Shown here: one piece after another, positions 11,617 to 22,200 of the stretch | Layout of the letters: each line of letters opens with the position of its first letter | Numbering within the stretch: the stretch's first letter is position 1 | Assembly: GCA_030180135.1 (NCBI GenBank) | Contig: CM058233.1 | Coordinates: forward strand, 100,772,994-100,836,993 | Source of the DNA: Orychophragmus violaceus | Lineage: Eukaryota > Streptophyta > Magnoliopsida > Brassicales > Brassicaceae | Length of the DNA stretch: 64,000 bases | Reading direction: 5' to 3' | Notes under the pieces: generated by a model | Told to the model about the DNA's origin: nothing | The model's database searches: none | The model's input: the letters and a program-made list of their open reading frames with translations, nothing else | Translations under genes and position numbers: made by a program

Positions 11617-13088
11617 TCATGTCAAACACACACAGCTCTTGAAACAGTAACACATAGATGTAAAACAACCCGGGTTGTTGTCTCGCCTTTTTACCACAAC
11701 TTTTGTCTGCCCAATATTGTCATTACTCCCTTGAGCTTGGCCCGGTGGTTCGATCGGGGGTTCAACCGGCCAGTCCATTTCATCTGTCGAATTAAAAGTC
11801 AAGTAGTTAGTCACTAGTACATGTGCAAGCTATGTGTGTCATGACACCAACTTACAAGGCAAAGGGTAAAATTGTTCTCTATTGTCATGAAACGAGTTGG
11901 CGCGTCTATGATCACGATGTGGCCGAACCTGAGGCCCGTTAGGGTCTAACGTCTTGTCCCATGTAATTTCTTCAACGAAAGGAGAAAAGTTGGAAGGAAA
12001 AAGAGGCTCCGGATCAACATCCTGTGGAATCATCCCATTGTAGCTCTTGATGATCTTGCTTTTCTTGCAGAGTAGATGATATAGTTCTTCATGTCGTGGT
12101 CTAGTTTGTCTCAATTACTGAAGATCAATGCAGGTTGTGTTTGCTTACGCATCATGCTAAGGGCAAGAATGTTTATAGCTCTCTCTATTGACTCATTTCT
12201 TTGTGCTTGTGCATCAAAGCTCTGAAGATTCACAGGAAACTGAATAGAGCTTTCAGGCAGAGGTATCTCGAAACGGTTGGTATTCTTCATGGACGAGATA
12301 AGATCTTTCCATGCCGAGCCATGCATGAATCCTTGAAAATAAGATCTTTCCAGATTCAGAGCTTCCAATGTCTTTGACAAGTGAAGTTGTGACTGATCAT
12401 TGGCTTCAAATGCAATCGAGTTTTCTGCTTTTCTCTCTGATATCTGCAACAATCATGACTATTTTCATACCAAAAAACAACATAACTCAATCTAAAGTTA
12501 AGAACTCTATAATAATGATGAATTTCTCTCTAATTCATATTCATTACTCTAAATTTTCTCTAAAAATAAATATTCTATTTTTATTTTAGTATGAGTTCAC
12601 TTTTTGTACAAAAAAATTGGAGAAAATTTTACTTATAAAATAGAGTTTAGAGCTAACAATAAAATTGGGTTGAAGAAAAAATTAATTTAGAGATAACAAT
12701 AAAGGTAGGTTGAAAATATCCTTATAAAAAATTATATTATGAAAATATATTTAAAATGTCTTTCTAAATTTTGTTAAATATATACATAACTTTTTCTTTT
12801 GAAAAATTTCCATCGAAATTGGATTTCCTAATCAATGACTTACCACCCTAATACTTTGGATTGGCGATCCTTCAGCAACCAACACAAGCTTTTTCTTGTA
12901 CTCAATGAGTGTGTTACCTTCAAAGATGTCTTTCTTCTTTCCTTTCGCATTCCATCATCCCAACTGTTCAAGCTTTCGATCCACACGCACATAGTTTCCT
13001 TTAGTTGGCTTCTCCTTATGAAAATCCAGTATTCTCCAGGTTCCAAATACGGGTAATTGGTCATGCTCCAAGCTTTTGGATGAGACAT
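11617..13088 (-). pseudogene. TIR-X pseudogene, copy A (TIR exon missing)
   Basis: This copy retains the equivalents of exons 3 and 4 of the intact gene at 14904-16552. In exon 3 a Trp codon has become TGA (just after PALIFSN, near 12113). A 4-bp loss after IIYSA then shifts the frame, and the segment around 11965-11980 differs (NFSPFVEE against KQ). Exon 4 (11617 to ~11785) is open and ends in the same Cys-rich tail. Upstream, 13088 to ~12842 encodes an unrelated exon starting MSHPKAWSMTNYPYLEPGEY. That exon appears to carry a one-base deletion (after SWDD), because a second frame continues as IFEGNTLIEYKKKLVLVAEG to a GTAAGT donor. No TIR exon is present, so it cannot make the TIR-X protein. 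Confidence 0.75.
12495..12838. other. AT-rich intron-like insert in copy A
   Basis: No counterpart in copy B. It contains GAGAAAATTTTACTTATAAAATAGAGTTTAGAG-like words repeated at ~12612-12655 and ~12683-12690, suggesting a decayed small transposon. No gene. Confidence 0.35.
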
Positions 13089-13491
13089 GATGGAGGCAAG
13101 ATCGGAATTTGCTATCAGGCATAGAGGAATGTTCTATTTCCTATTTTTTGGAAGGAGAAACCTCTGAATGATTTTTGGATGAGACACAATGGTGGCAAGC
13201 TTTTTTCTATGCCACATGAGTCCAATTTATTATTTTGAGTTAAATTTAAAATCTTAGTTTCGGCTTGGCTTGATTGTTTTTTCTTTTATAATGGGTTTTT
13301 ATATATATTAAGCGAAATTTAAAACGCTTTTAGGTGTTACAACTAAAAAATGTAAGCTATCGAGATATGTAGAAGCAATTAGAACTTTGCATGAATCCCA
13401 GTCACATAACTGATCAATCAGGCTCGCGTGTAATGGTGGGAACTCGTTTGCAAACCATAGCTGAACTTACTAGGTAAACATAGTGATTATT

Positions 13492-15765
13492 TAATGTGGT
13501 AGGAGCATACTGAACTTACTAGGAATTTGGTGATCCTGAGGTAAGGCAATAAAACGATTATCAGATTACCGTGGAGGATTAATTGGATTCTAATGCCAAG
13601 ACCAGATAAGCCTCTTCAAATCTGCTGACACTGGAAGGATTCAAATCAAAGCCCTGCTCAGTAACAATATCTAAAGAACGCCACGAGAAGCTACAAAAAA
13701 ATCTTTAGATTAAGATAACAAATTTCAGGTTAAGGAAATACCTTTTGTAGGAGTTCGAATGTGTCAGAACTCTGAAATCGGACCAGATTTTCAAGAGAAC
13801 TTAAGTTGATGAACACTAGATTAGTGTGTCCTTTCAGGCTCAGAGATGCAAGACCATTGGGGATCTCTTTGAAGCTTTGAAGGTCTGTAATTTCAAGGTT
13901 TAGAGCTTGTAAGAACGAATATAGGGACTAGAATAAGTCATTATAGAGGGATTTTGACTGTTGGTATTGATTTTGTCTTTCGTCGATTTTTTAGTGAGTA
14001 CTTCGGGTTGGGTTTGGTACCAATTCTTCGGATATAGCAATCTAAACCTCATTCAGATATTTACGTCGGATGTGATTCTGGTTATTACCTCTAATTCAGA
14101 TCGGTTTTTTAAGTCCATATATTTTAGGGCTAGATAACCAAAACTTCATGAAATTTTTGCACTAATTTGAAGGAAAATTGGAATTTTAATCAAGTATTAA
14201 CCAATCTACCACTCCAATGAAGTAATAAGAGGAGTTTCTCGATGATCAAGTTTCTATTTTATTTTTTAGATCCGCAATCTACGTACCATGTAGATGTTCT
14301 TATTATTTTTTTCCAGAAACCTCGATCTTCTTATTTTTCAAATCAGTTTTTCCATCATGCGTTTACAGCTGTTACACCAAAAAATTAAGTTCCATACTCT
14401 TGAAGTGCGGAAAATGACAAAAGGAGTCGAAATTACTGAATATTGTTTGTAACAAGAATGTGTTGTAATGTTTCTTGGATGTCAACCAATAAATGTACTT
14501 GCTGAGTTGTATTTTTTTTGCTAAACAGTATTTGGTGTTTTGGTCAAAACAATAATTCTCAACTAACGATTCTTTCATTTATCGTTTTGACCAGATAATA
14601 TATGATAACACGGTCCAAATGCACAGTAGGTAACTATGGTTTAATCATCTTAGGACCCGTAATTCGATTGTATTGGTCAACAGAATGATTTGAAACTAAA
14701 ATCGGTGTTTCTTTAAACTCCAAATAGCGTTGACCGGTTAACTAAGGAATGGAATATATTGTGTTAAACAGTTAAGTAAAAAAACCTTTAACCTGATACA
14801 ATGGCCTTTGCGCAAGACACATTGACACAAGTAAAAGATAGAAGTGATATTGCTTGCAACAGAAGTTTCATGACGGCCAATCCTCCAGATCATCTTTTGC
14901 TCCTCATGTCAAACACACACAGCTCTTGAAACAGTAACACATAGATGTAAAGCAACCCGGGTTGTCGTCTCGCCTCTTTACCACAACTTTTGTCTGCCCA
15001 ATATTGTCATTACTCCCTTGAGCTTGGCTCGGTGGTTCGATCAGGGGTTCAACCGGCCAGTCCATTTCATCTGTCCATTTAAAAGTCGTTAGTCACTAGT
15101 ACATGTGCACAAGCTATGTGTGTCATGACATATTAACTTACAAGGCAAAGGGTAAAATTGTTCTCTATTGTCATGAAATGAGTTAGCGCGTCTATGATCA
15201 CGATGTGGCCGAACCTGAGGCCCGTTAGGCTCTAACGGCTTGTCCCATGTAATTTGTTTGGAAGGAAAAAGAGGCTCCGGATCAACATCCTGTGGAATCA
15301 TCCCATTGTAGCTCTTGATGATCTTGCTTTTCTGATGTGCAGAGTAGATGATATAGTTCTTTGTGTCGTGGTCTAGTTTGTCCCAGTTACTGAAGATTAA
15401 TGCAGGTTGTGTCTGCTTACGCATCATGCTAAGGGCAAGAATGTTTATAGCTCTCTCTATGGATTCATTTCTTTGTGCTTGTGCATCAAAGCTCTGAAGA
15501 TTCATAGGAAACTGAACAGAGCTTTCAGGAAGAGGTATCTCAAAACGGTTGGTACTCTTCATGGACGAAATAAGATCTTTCCATGCCGAGCCATGCATGA
15601 ATCCTTGAAAATAAGATCTTTCCAGATTCAGAGCTTCCAGTGTCTTTGACAAGTGAAGTTGTGACTGATCATTGGCCTCAAATGCAATCGAGTTTTCTGC
15701 TTTTCTCTCTGATATCTGCAACAATCATGACTATTTTCATACCAAAAACAACATAACTCAATCTA
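13492..15765 (-). repeat. Tandem segmental duplication, copy B
   Basis: Partner of 9984-12494, in direct orientation, and lacking the 259-bp MITE. It contains exons 3-4 of the intact TIR-X gene and its downstream region. Confidence 0.85.
13600..13935 (-). pseudogene. Two-exon gene fragment (copy B)
   Basis: Counterpart of the 10085-10412 fragment. A leucine-rich segment (13935 to ~13742) ends at a GT donor. After a TTGTAG acceptor near 13695, a second exon reads FSWRSLDIVTEQGFDLNPSS and stops near 13580. This copy is open, but there is no convincing start or upstream exon, so I treat it as a gene remnant downstream of the TIR-X gene. I do not recognise the family. Confidence 0.4.
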
Positions 15766-16552
15766 TTTAATTAAATTAAAAGGATTAGTCGGTCCAGCCA
15801 ACTAAACCTAGGTTGAAGAGCTCAAGTGAAACCCCCGGTGGCCAATCCGAATCGAATCCATATTAGCAGAAATCTACTAGATATTCCTTTACCAACTGGA
15901 CAAACGCGGATTGGTTTAGTCAATGTATTTACATATGCCCCAGAACTAAGACCACACCTGGTTTGATGCACTTTCGGCTAAAATTCCATCAACCTTTCTG
16001 ACGACTTTCTTGATGAAATCCAACTCAGAAAGTGGACTGCCAAAAGAAAAAATAATGATCATGAAAGATCTAATTGACTTTTGATCATGCATACCTCAAA
16101 GAGTACCTCGTTTCTTCATAAGTCAACCCTCCATAGTCAGCGACGAATCCCAAAGCTTTCTTCCATTTCTTGATCTTATCTGGAAACGCGTTCTGCAAAG
16201 TTAGAAAATTTGCTCCGAACTCTCCGATCTGTTCCTTAACGTGGATAGCCTTTACTTTGTAGAAGATAGGTACGGCGAACTCAATCTTCTCCGTCCGTAA
16301 ACATTTTCTGATCTCAACCAGCTCGTCCAAACACCAGTGTGACTCCAAGTAGTTCACGGAGAAGATGACGATCACCAATCTTGAATTTCTTATATGTTTG
16401 AAGAGTCTTTGGAGAGGCTGTCCAATAGCGTCGTCGTCCGTGAACACGTTCAGATTGCTGGGGCTAGCTTTCAAATGATATTTGAGATGTGGAAGTAATT
16501 TCTTCCGTTCGTCTTTGCCACGAAAATTGATGAACACTTGAGGCTTCTGCAT
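14904..16552 (-). CDS. TIR-X protein: TIR domain plus uncharacterised C-terminal region, intact
   Basis: Predicted exons (minus) are 16552-16095, 16036-15958, 15715-15142 and 15070-14904. All phases match, giving 1,278 nt and 425 aa. The ATG at 16552 opens directly onto the TIR domain (residues ~3-145). It contains VFINFRGKD, the NVFTDDD loop and SHWCLDEL, whose Glu77 aligns with the catalytic glutamate of plant TIR NADases. Exon 2 adds a short linker (ELDFIKKVVRKVDGILA). Exons 3-4 form a ~245-residue region I do not recognise, ending in a cysteine-rich tail (CFTSMCYCFKSCVC) that could be S-acylated. There is no NB-ARC or LRR. It sits where A. thaliana has TIR genes (At4g23510/23515). Function as an immune signalling TIR is inferred. 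Confidence 0.82.
15766..15957. other. Intron 2 insert of the TIR-X gene
   Basis: This part of the intron (15716-15957) has no match in copy A. The stretch 15790-15910 (GGTCCAGCCAACTAAACC, CCAACTGGACAAACGCGG) looks like transposon debris. No coding exon. Confidence 0.3.
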
Positions 16553-16599
16553 CTTAGACACCACTTGGTCTGAGTGTTATGATTAGAGAAAAGTCAACG

Positions 16600-17160
16600 T
16601 TGCTTAGAGCATCTCAATCGGTAGAAACTCTCATCTGAACTTCTAAACACTAAAATATTACTATCTTTCATAATATAATAATTAAATTTTATAATTTAGA
16701 AAGAAAAAACAAATTACTAAATGACAAATGACAAATGACATGTGAGTTATTATTATGATACATATAAATATATTGATGAGCTGGCATTTTACCTTAGCTA
16801 TATTATTATTATATAGTTTGTATATAAAGACAATCTAAACATTCTGTTACAACTAACATTATTGAGAAACAATTTTACACTCTCTACTACTATCGTCTCC
16901 TTCATTTTGTCTCTCTCTCTCTAGTTCTCTATTGCAATTTTTGATATGAAATCAGAGCTGAGTAATCTGCAACAGTGAGTGCATTTTTTTCCAGAAATTG
17001 CTTCGATCATTCTTCAATCATTTGTTCATCTTCTTCAATCAATTTTGTTTTTTCATTTTTCCTTAACTCGTTCAAATGTCTAATTGATGTGTGTGTTTTT
17101 TGTGCTTTCTTGATTCGATGAATTTCATTTTTTTTTTCAATTTCTTTTGAGATTTCTCGA
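16600..17160. other. Upstream region between the TIR-X gene and Copia remnant
   Basis: AT-rich, with a short (TC)n run at ~16910-16922. No gene. The last ~250 bp has the look of an LTR or leader belonging to the gag remnant that follows. Confidence 0.35.
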
Positions 17161-17162
17161 AA

Positions 17163-17500
17163 TGGCATCGTTAATCACTTGGAATTCTTCCACTCCAATG
17201 TTCGTGAGTCAAGTTGACACGAATCGAGCTAATTCGATTGATCAGTAAAACAATCCATATTTCTTGCACAATGTTGATCATGCCAGTCTTCAATTTGTTA
17301 CATATCAATTGACAACATACACAAATTTTCATTCTTGGCTTTGCTCGGTTCAAATGACTCTGAATGTTCGAAACAAGATTGGATTTACCAACGGTACTAT
17401 TCTTAAACCTTCCAATGATCATCCGGATAATGGTTCTTGGTCATGATATAATGACATGATAACAACCTGATTGATGAATTCTGTTAGAAAGAAAATAGGT
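17163..17500 (+). pseudogene. Ty1/Copia gag fragment
   Basis: The ATG at 17163 opens onto a gag N-terminus that is stopped by TAA near 17247 and resumes with FVTYQLTTYTNFHSWLCSVQ, then a segment matching the usual Copia FVDGTI region (IGFTNGTILKPSNDHPDNG), before further stops. Only the first ~100 residues of gag remain, so it is a dead fragment. Confidence 0.7.
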
Positions 17501-18330
17501 CAATGTAACATCCCTGACCCGTTCTATAGATATAGACGATTCAGAAGTGTCACAATGTGATAGGCGGAGACAGCCAATGCCTAATATCCATAAGGGATCC
17601 GAACACTAGATAAAAGCTGGCTACGACTATCACTCCTCTTGGCTTCTGTCTAAGGCTTTACAACCCATACCTAGACCTTGAGTTGTGTTAGCTCGGACTA
17701 AACAAATATCATGAACCAAGCTTGCCTTTTAAACAAAAACTTATCTTATATATTAACTTTTCGTACATTACAAACAACTTTATTATACATCGGCCATGGC
17801 CTACTGCCCAAAAGATAATATACATAAGTTCACACACTTTTTTACGACTGCCAACAAAAAAGCTATTCCGGTATCCTAACGTTCCGCTCCAACCCATAGC
17901 AAATCCGCCTACTGGTTACCTGCAAAACAGAGTCATGAGTATTCTAGCAATACTCAGTGAATCCCCGGATTTACCCAAACGTTAGTCCTCATCCCGCCCC
18001 AAATACATAAAGTATTGAAACATCACACGCATAAGCGGAAGCAAGAATATATGCCATATCCATAATATGCATTTATTTATAACTCATTCGTTTACACATG
18101 CAGAGGCCTCCTAGATGCGTCGGACACTCCACACCCATTTTTTCAGTGACCGTCCACGATCAATCATCACGAAGGATTATGATCCGGACTTCACAACCAA
18201 TGCTCGGCCAAGCGAACGACCGGAGTACCGTCCGAACTGCTCAGCCAAAAGAGCGATCCGAGTATCGTCTGAGCCGTCTCTTATCACACAAGGAGGTACC
18301 CAACGAAAATGTCGAAAGCATCATCCTAAC
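17501..18330. other. Transposon-like DNA replacing the 5' part of the ROH1 gene
   Basis: Starts near TGTAACATCCCTGACC (17496), which resembles an LTR terminus, and is richer in GC than its surroundings. It has no gag or pol. It runs into ROH1-like coding sequence at about 18340. A solo LTR or LTR fragment is likely, but I could not find a matching 3' CA end with a duplicated target. Confidence 0.4.
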
Positions 18331-18339
18331 AGCATTGAT

Positions 18340-19092
18340 TCCGTTAGACAGAGCCGACATCTGGCGGAGATAGCTGTCACGGCGCTTAAACAACGGCCGT
18401 TATGTGACGGAAGCGTTCGTAGAGCTAAGCGTGCATTAACAAGCCTCATAGTTGGGTTAAACGCCGATGGGAAAGATAGAAACAGAGGAACTGGTGGCAG
18501 TAGTAACCGAAGGACAACTTCACGGTCATGGTCGTTTGGACAGCGCAGTAGCGTCACCATAGGAGGAAGTGGAACATCTGGCAACGTCAGCAAGAATTGG
18601 TCTGCGTCGAAGCAGATTCAGGCGATGGTGGCTAATCTGGTGCTGCCACGTGGGGCAGAAGCCTCGGGACCGGCGATGCCGATTTATATAATGAGCAGTG
18701 CTATGGTTCTTGTGATGTGGGTGCTAGTCGCGGCGGTTCCTTGCCAGACAAGCAGCGTTCTTGTGGCACCATTGCTGTTTCCGAAACATCATAGCTGGGC
18801 TAGCGCCGCCGTGAACATTCAGGAGAGGATTAATGAAGAGATGAAACGGAAGGAGAAGCGTTTTGGTGGTGGGTCTACAGGGGGGTTGATGGAGGAGATG
18901 CAGAGGATGGAGAGAATTGGGTTGTCTTTCTTGGAATTCACGGAGAGGTTTGTGGAGATGGTGGATGAGATTTGTCGGGGAATGGAAGTGGGACTGGAGG
19001 ATTTGCAGAGACAAGTGAGGGAAGTGTTCCACAGATTGGTGAGAAGCAGACTAGAGATTGTTTCAGTGCTTGATCAAGCTCCTGCACTCTAA
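18340..19092 (+). pseudogene. ROH1-like (DUF793) gene, 5'-truncated
   Basis: The open frame to the stop at 19092 carries the C-terminal part of a ROH1/DUF793 protein: HLAEIAVTALKQRPL, RRAKRALTSLIVGLN, NWSASKQIQAMVANLVLPRG, a membrane-like segment (PIYIMSSAMVLVMWVLVAAV) and a C-terminal coiled region (RINEEMKRKEKRFGG to HRLVRSRLEIVSVLDQA). ROH1 in Arabidopsis binds the exocyst subunit EXO70A1. The first roughly 150-200 residues are missing and replaced by transposon-like sequence, although the frame stays open upstream. Its position, convergent with the RRP12-like gene 178 bp away, matches At4g23530. Probably non-functional, though a shortened protein from an internal Met is conceivable. Confidence 0.75.
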
Positions 19093-19270
19093 TCTATAAA
19101 TCTTCAATAACAACACAAATCTTTTCTTTTAAAGAAAAAATCTTTTAGACTAAAAGCACCAATCTTTGAAAAAACTTGATGTGTATAATCTATCAATTCG
19201 TTTACATACACACCATATGGTTGGTTTCTAATCATTAAAACTACAAAACTCTATTAGACTGAGATTAGAT

Positions 19271-22200
19271 TCATGGTGCTTTCCTGAATCTGTTCTTCTG
19301 CGTCATACGTCCGTCTTTCCCTGACTTGTGATTGTTTCCGGAAGCTTCCCTACGTTTCCCGAAGGTTCTGTTACCGGGGCGCTTTGGTCCTGTTCTCCTT
19401 CCATTAGTGTCTGAAGCAGGTGGGTGTTGATGATGTGTGCTCTTCTGTCGTTTGAATTTGTTTTCTTTGCCACCACCATGTTTGGCTGTTGTTTCTGACG
19501 AAGTTTCTCTGTGATTTCTTTTCCTTGGCCTGTAAAAAAAGTTATGTATACAATGAGCAAACGGTGATTTGATTGGTTAGGTGTTCTTCTAAAGGATCTT
19601 ACTCTCTAGATTGGTCGATGGATGTAGTCTGTGAATCATTGGTCTCGTCTTTGTCTTTTGCTTTCCCTGAACGGTTCTGCACATAAGATGAAACTTCCAA
19701 GTTGATGCATTCATTTCTTTCAGTTTATGCAATTAAATATCTTCAAGAGAGAGAGAGGGAGAGCGAAACCTCTAAGACTGTCTGGAGGAAACTCTTGTGC
19801 TTGTCTGGTGTGGCTTGTTGGACTGCGCGGGTGCCACACTTCCTTATCATAATCTCAACTATAATCGTCACCTAAATGCACATGTTTTGGTAAGTCAATC
19901 ATCATGCTTTGAGGAAGGAGAAGACTTGATAATAACTAGGAAACTAAAGTTAAGCATTGTTCTCATTATTACCTTTGATTTAAAATAATGTCTTGTAACA
20001 GACGACCAGGGGAGAATTTCATATAAGAGGTTCTGCAGTAGCTTCTGCAAGTCCTGGGCTTGTGATGTCGAGACTAAAACTTTCACAAAACCCAAAACAG
20101 CCTGGAGATACACGAAAACACATGAGAAACTTAAGGAGCAAAGCAAGATACTTGAACAACAAAGTTTCTGATTAAGGAGCAAAGTATACTTACTTTTATA
20201 ATCTCAGTGGATTTGGTGTGAAGCAATGATAAAACAGAGGAAAGAAGCTCTGGTGACGATAGGCAGATCTCAGGGTCTTTGTATATCAAGACAGATAACG
20301 CAGACACTGCTCCACTCCTTATGTGCGGTGATGTCCCAGAAATATAACCCGCTATCTGAAGAATAATGGTAGCGCTGATTGGTCATCTGAGAGATAACGA
20401 GAGGAGATTTAATTGTAATAGGGAGCTCTTCTCATGCACTTACCATGTTAATCAATTTGGGACAAAGTTCATCATTGTTCATAGATGATGAATTTTTGAG
20501 GGTGGTATATACCATTACCAGTGCATCACAAGCTGCTTTCCTATGTTCTTCTTTCCCCTGTATATGTAAGGCAAGATAATGCACAAAACAATGGTTAGCT
20601 TCATTTAGTAATGGTTCAATGCAAGTACAGCGACAAAACAAACAGTATGTTTACATCTTTAAGTGTCAAGATCATCTCGTTAAGGATAAGGAAAGCCTTC
20701 TCATTATCCTCCTCGGAGCTTGACTGCAGAAAAGAGTAAAACATCAAGAATTTTGGTCATTCTCTTCATAAGACAACACTGAATTGCACATTTTATAAAC
20801 AAAGCATGGATATACTGAAGCTATAGTTCAAGTTTGATGGAAAGTCTTTATTTAACAACAAACGCCTTAGTGATATTAAGTTTCAACCGATACAAAAAAA
20901 ATATATATATATTAAAACCTGAATTCCATGCGCCATTAGAACGTGGAAACAGGCAAATCGACTTGTAGAAGATGCTGCATCCTCTGAAGTTTTATGGCTG
21001 AGTATCATCTCAATCACCTCAGCAAAATGAGATGAACAAAACCAATCATGTTCCTGCACCAAAAGGGAGCAAAAAGCCGCATAAAATAAGCATGACGTAT
21101 CACCCATGATTAGAGTAAGAGCTTCTACAAGAAGCTCAGATGAGGTAAGCAACCTCTAAAACTCTGCTCAGAGTATCATAGGCCCCACGAAGATCAGCCT
21201 CGTCAGTGGCCTAAAACCAGAACAACTCATGGATCAGCGTCTACATGGAAAAATCTAGTGCATGAAATCTCTATGCCGAAGTTTAGTAAGATACCTGAAA
21301 ACTTTGGCGGACAAGATTATAAATCAATTCAATGAGATCTTCTTTGGCTCCTTCTACAAATGAAGATGCAAGATCCAGCACCGCACTCCTGCAAGGACGT
21401 GTCAAAGAAATCGTACCAGGTAAATGAGGATAGAGAAAAACTTGAGATACACATGGATGTCACGCTAACACAATGTGTATAGATATTCAAGAACAAGTCA
21501 TGGAAAAAGACTAACCAGGATCCATATCAAAATAAAAGATAATATAATATGGAACAGCATATACACCTCTTTAACTGTGTCTTTGTAGCACTGCGGTTGT
21601 CTTTTTCTTCATCAATTGAATCATTGACCTGCTCTTCAATCTCGCTTTCACCAGCAGGATCAAACTTATTTAGCAAGGAAATTAGAATCCTTTTCCTCAC
21701 TGAAGAATCCAGTGTAGAAGCTAAGCATCCAATTGCAGCCTGACATTACAAGAGATAAACGATGTAATAGTTTCGTCAGCCGATCAAAACTTCAACCCCT
21801 TAGATCAAAATACCACAATGACCTATGCTGAAGAAATTAACGCATAGAATTAAAAAAAAAAAAGAAGAAGAAGAAGATATTTTGACAAAGAAACTAATTG
21901 ATCAAATACCATAAGTAGTTGGGAGAGATGAACACCTTAAAAAAAATTGTTATAGTTTTGAAATTCAAAGAATAACAGGAAAACTTGTAAACCTTTAAGT
22001 CTGCACTGATCTCTGTGCCTGAGACTGTGAATACATCGACAAGAGTCCGAAGCAACTCTGCGGAGCTTGATGCCAAAGCCTTCATGTTTTTAGCTGAAGC
22101 TTTCTTTGAATACTGAAATCTACTTTCAAGCTCTGGTTTGGCATCTTCACTTATATAGGCTTTTGCTTCGCCCATTTCTGTAGTGGGCTTAGGCATTCTT

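Larger units (their letters stand above)
9984..12494 (-). repeat. Tandem segmental duplication, copy A
   Basis: This unit matches 13492-15765 nearly base for base (both start with AGTGATTATTTAATGTGG and end with CATAACTCAATCTA). It carries the C-terminal exons of a TIR-X gene and ~1.3 kb of downstream DNA. It differs from copy B mainly by a 259-bp MITE and by several small disabling indels. The homology stops just 5' of exon 3, so the TIR exon is not part of copy A. Confidence 0.85.

Noticed and set aside
16085..16564. An earlier start (GTG at 16564) for the TIR gene
   Set aside because: GTG is not expected as a plant nuclear start; the ATG at 16552 opens directly on the TIR domain.
18098..18373. 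Second open frame overlapping the ROH1 remnant
   Set aside because: It is a shadow frame; the other frame carries the ROH1 motifs.
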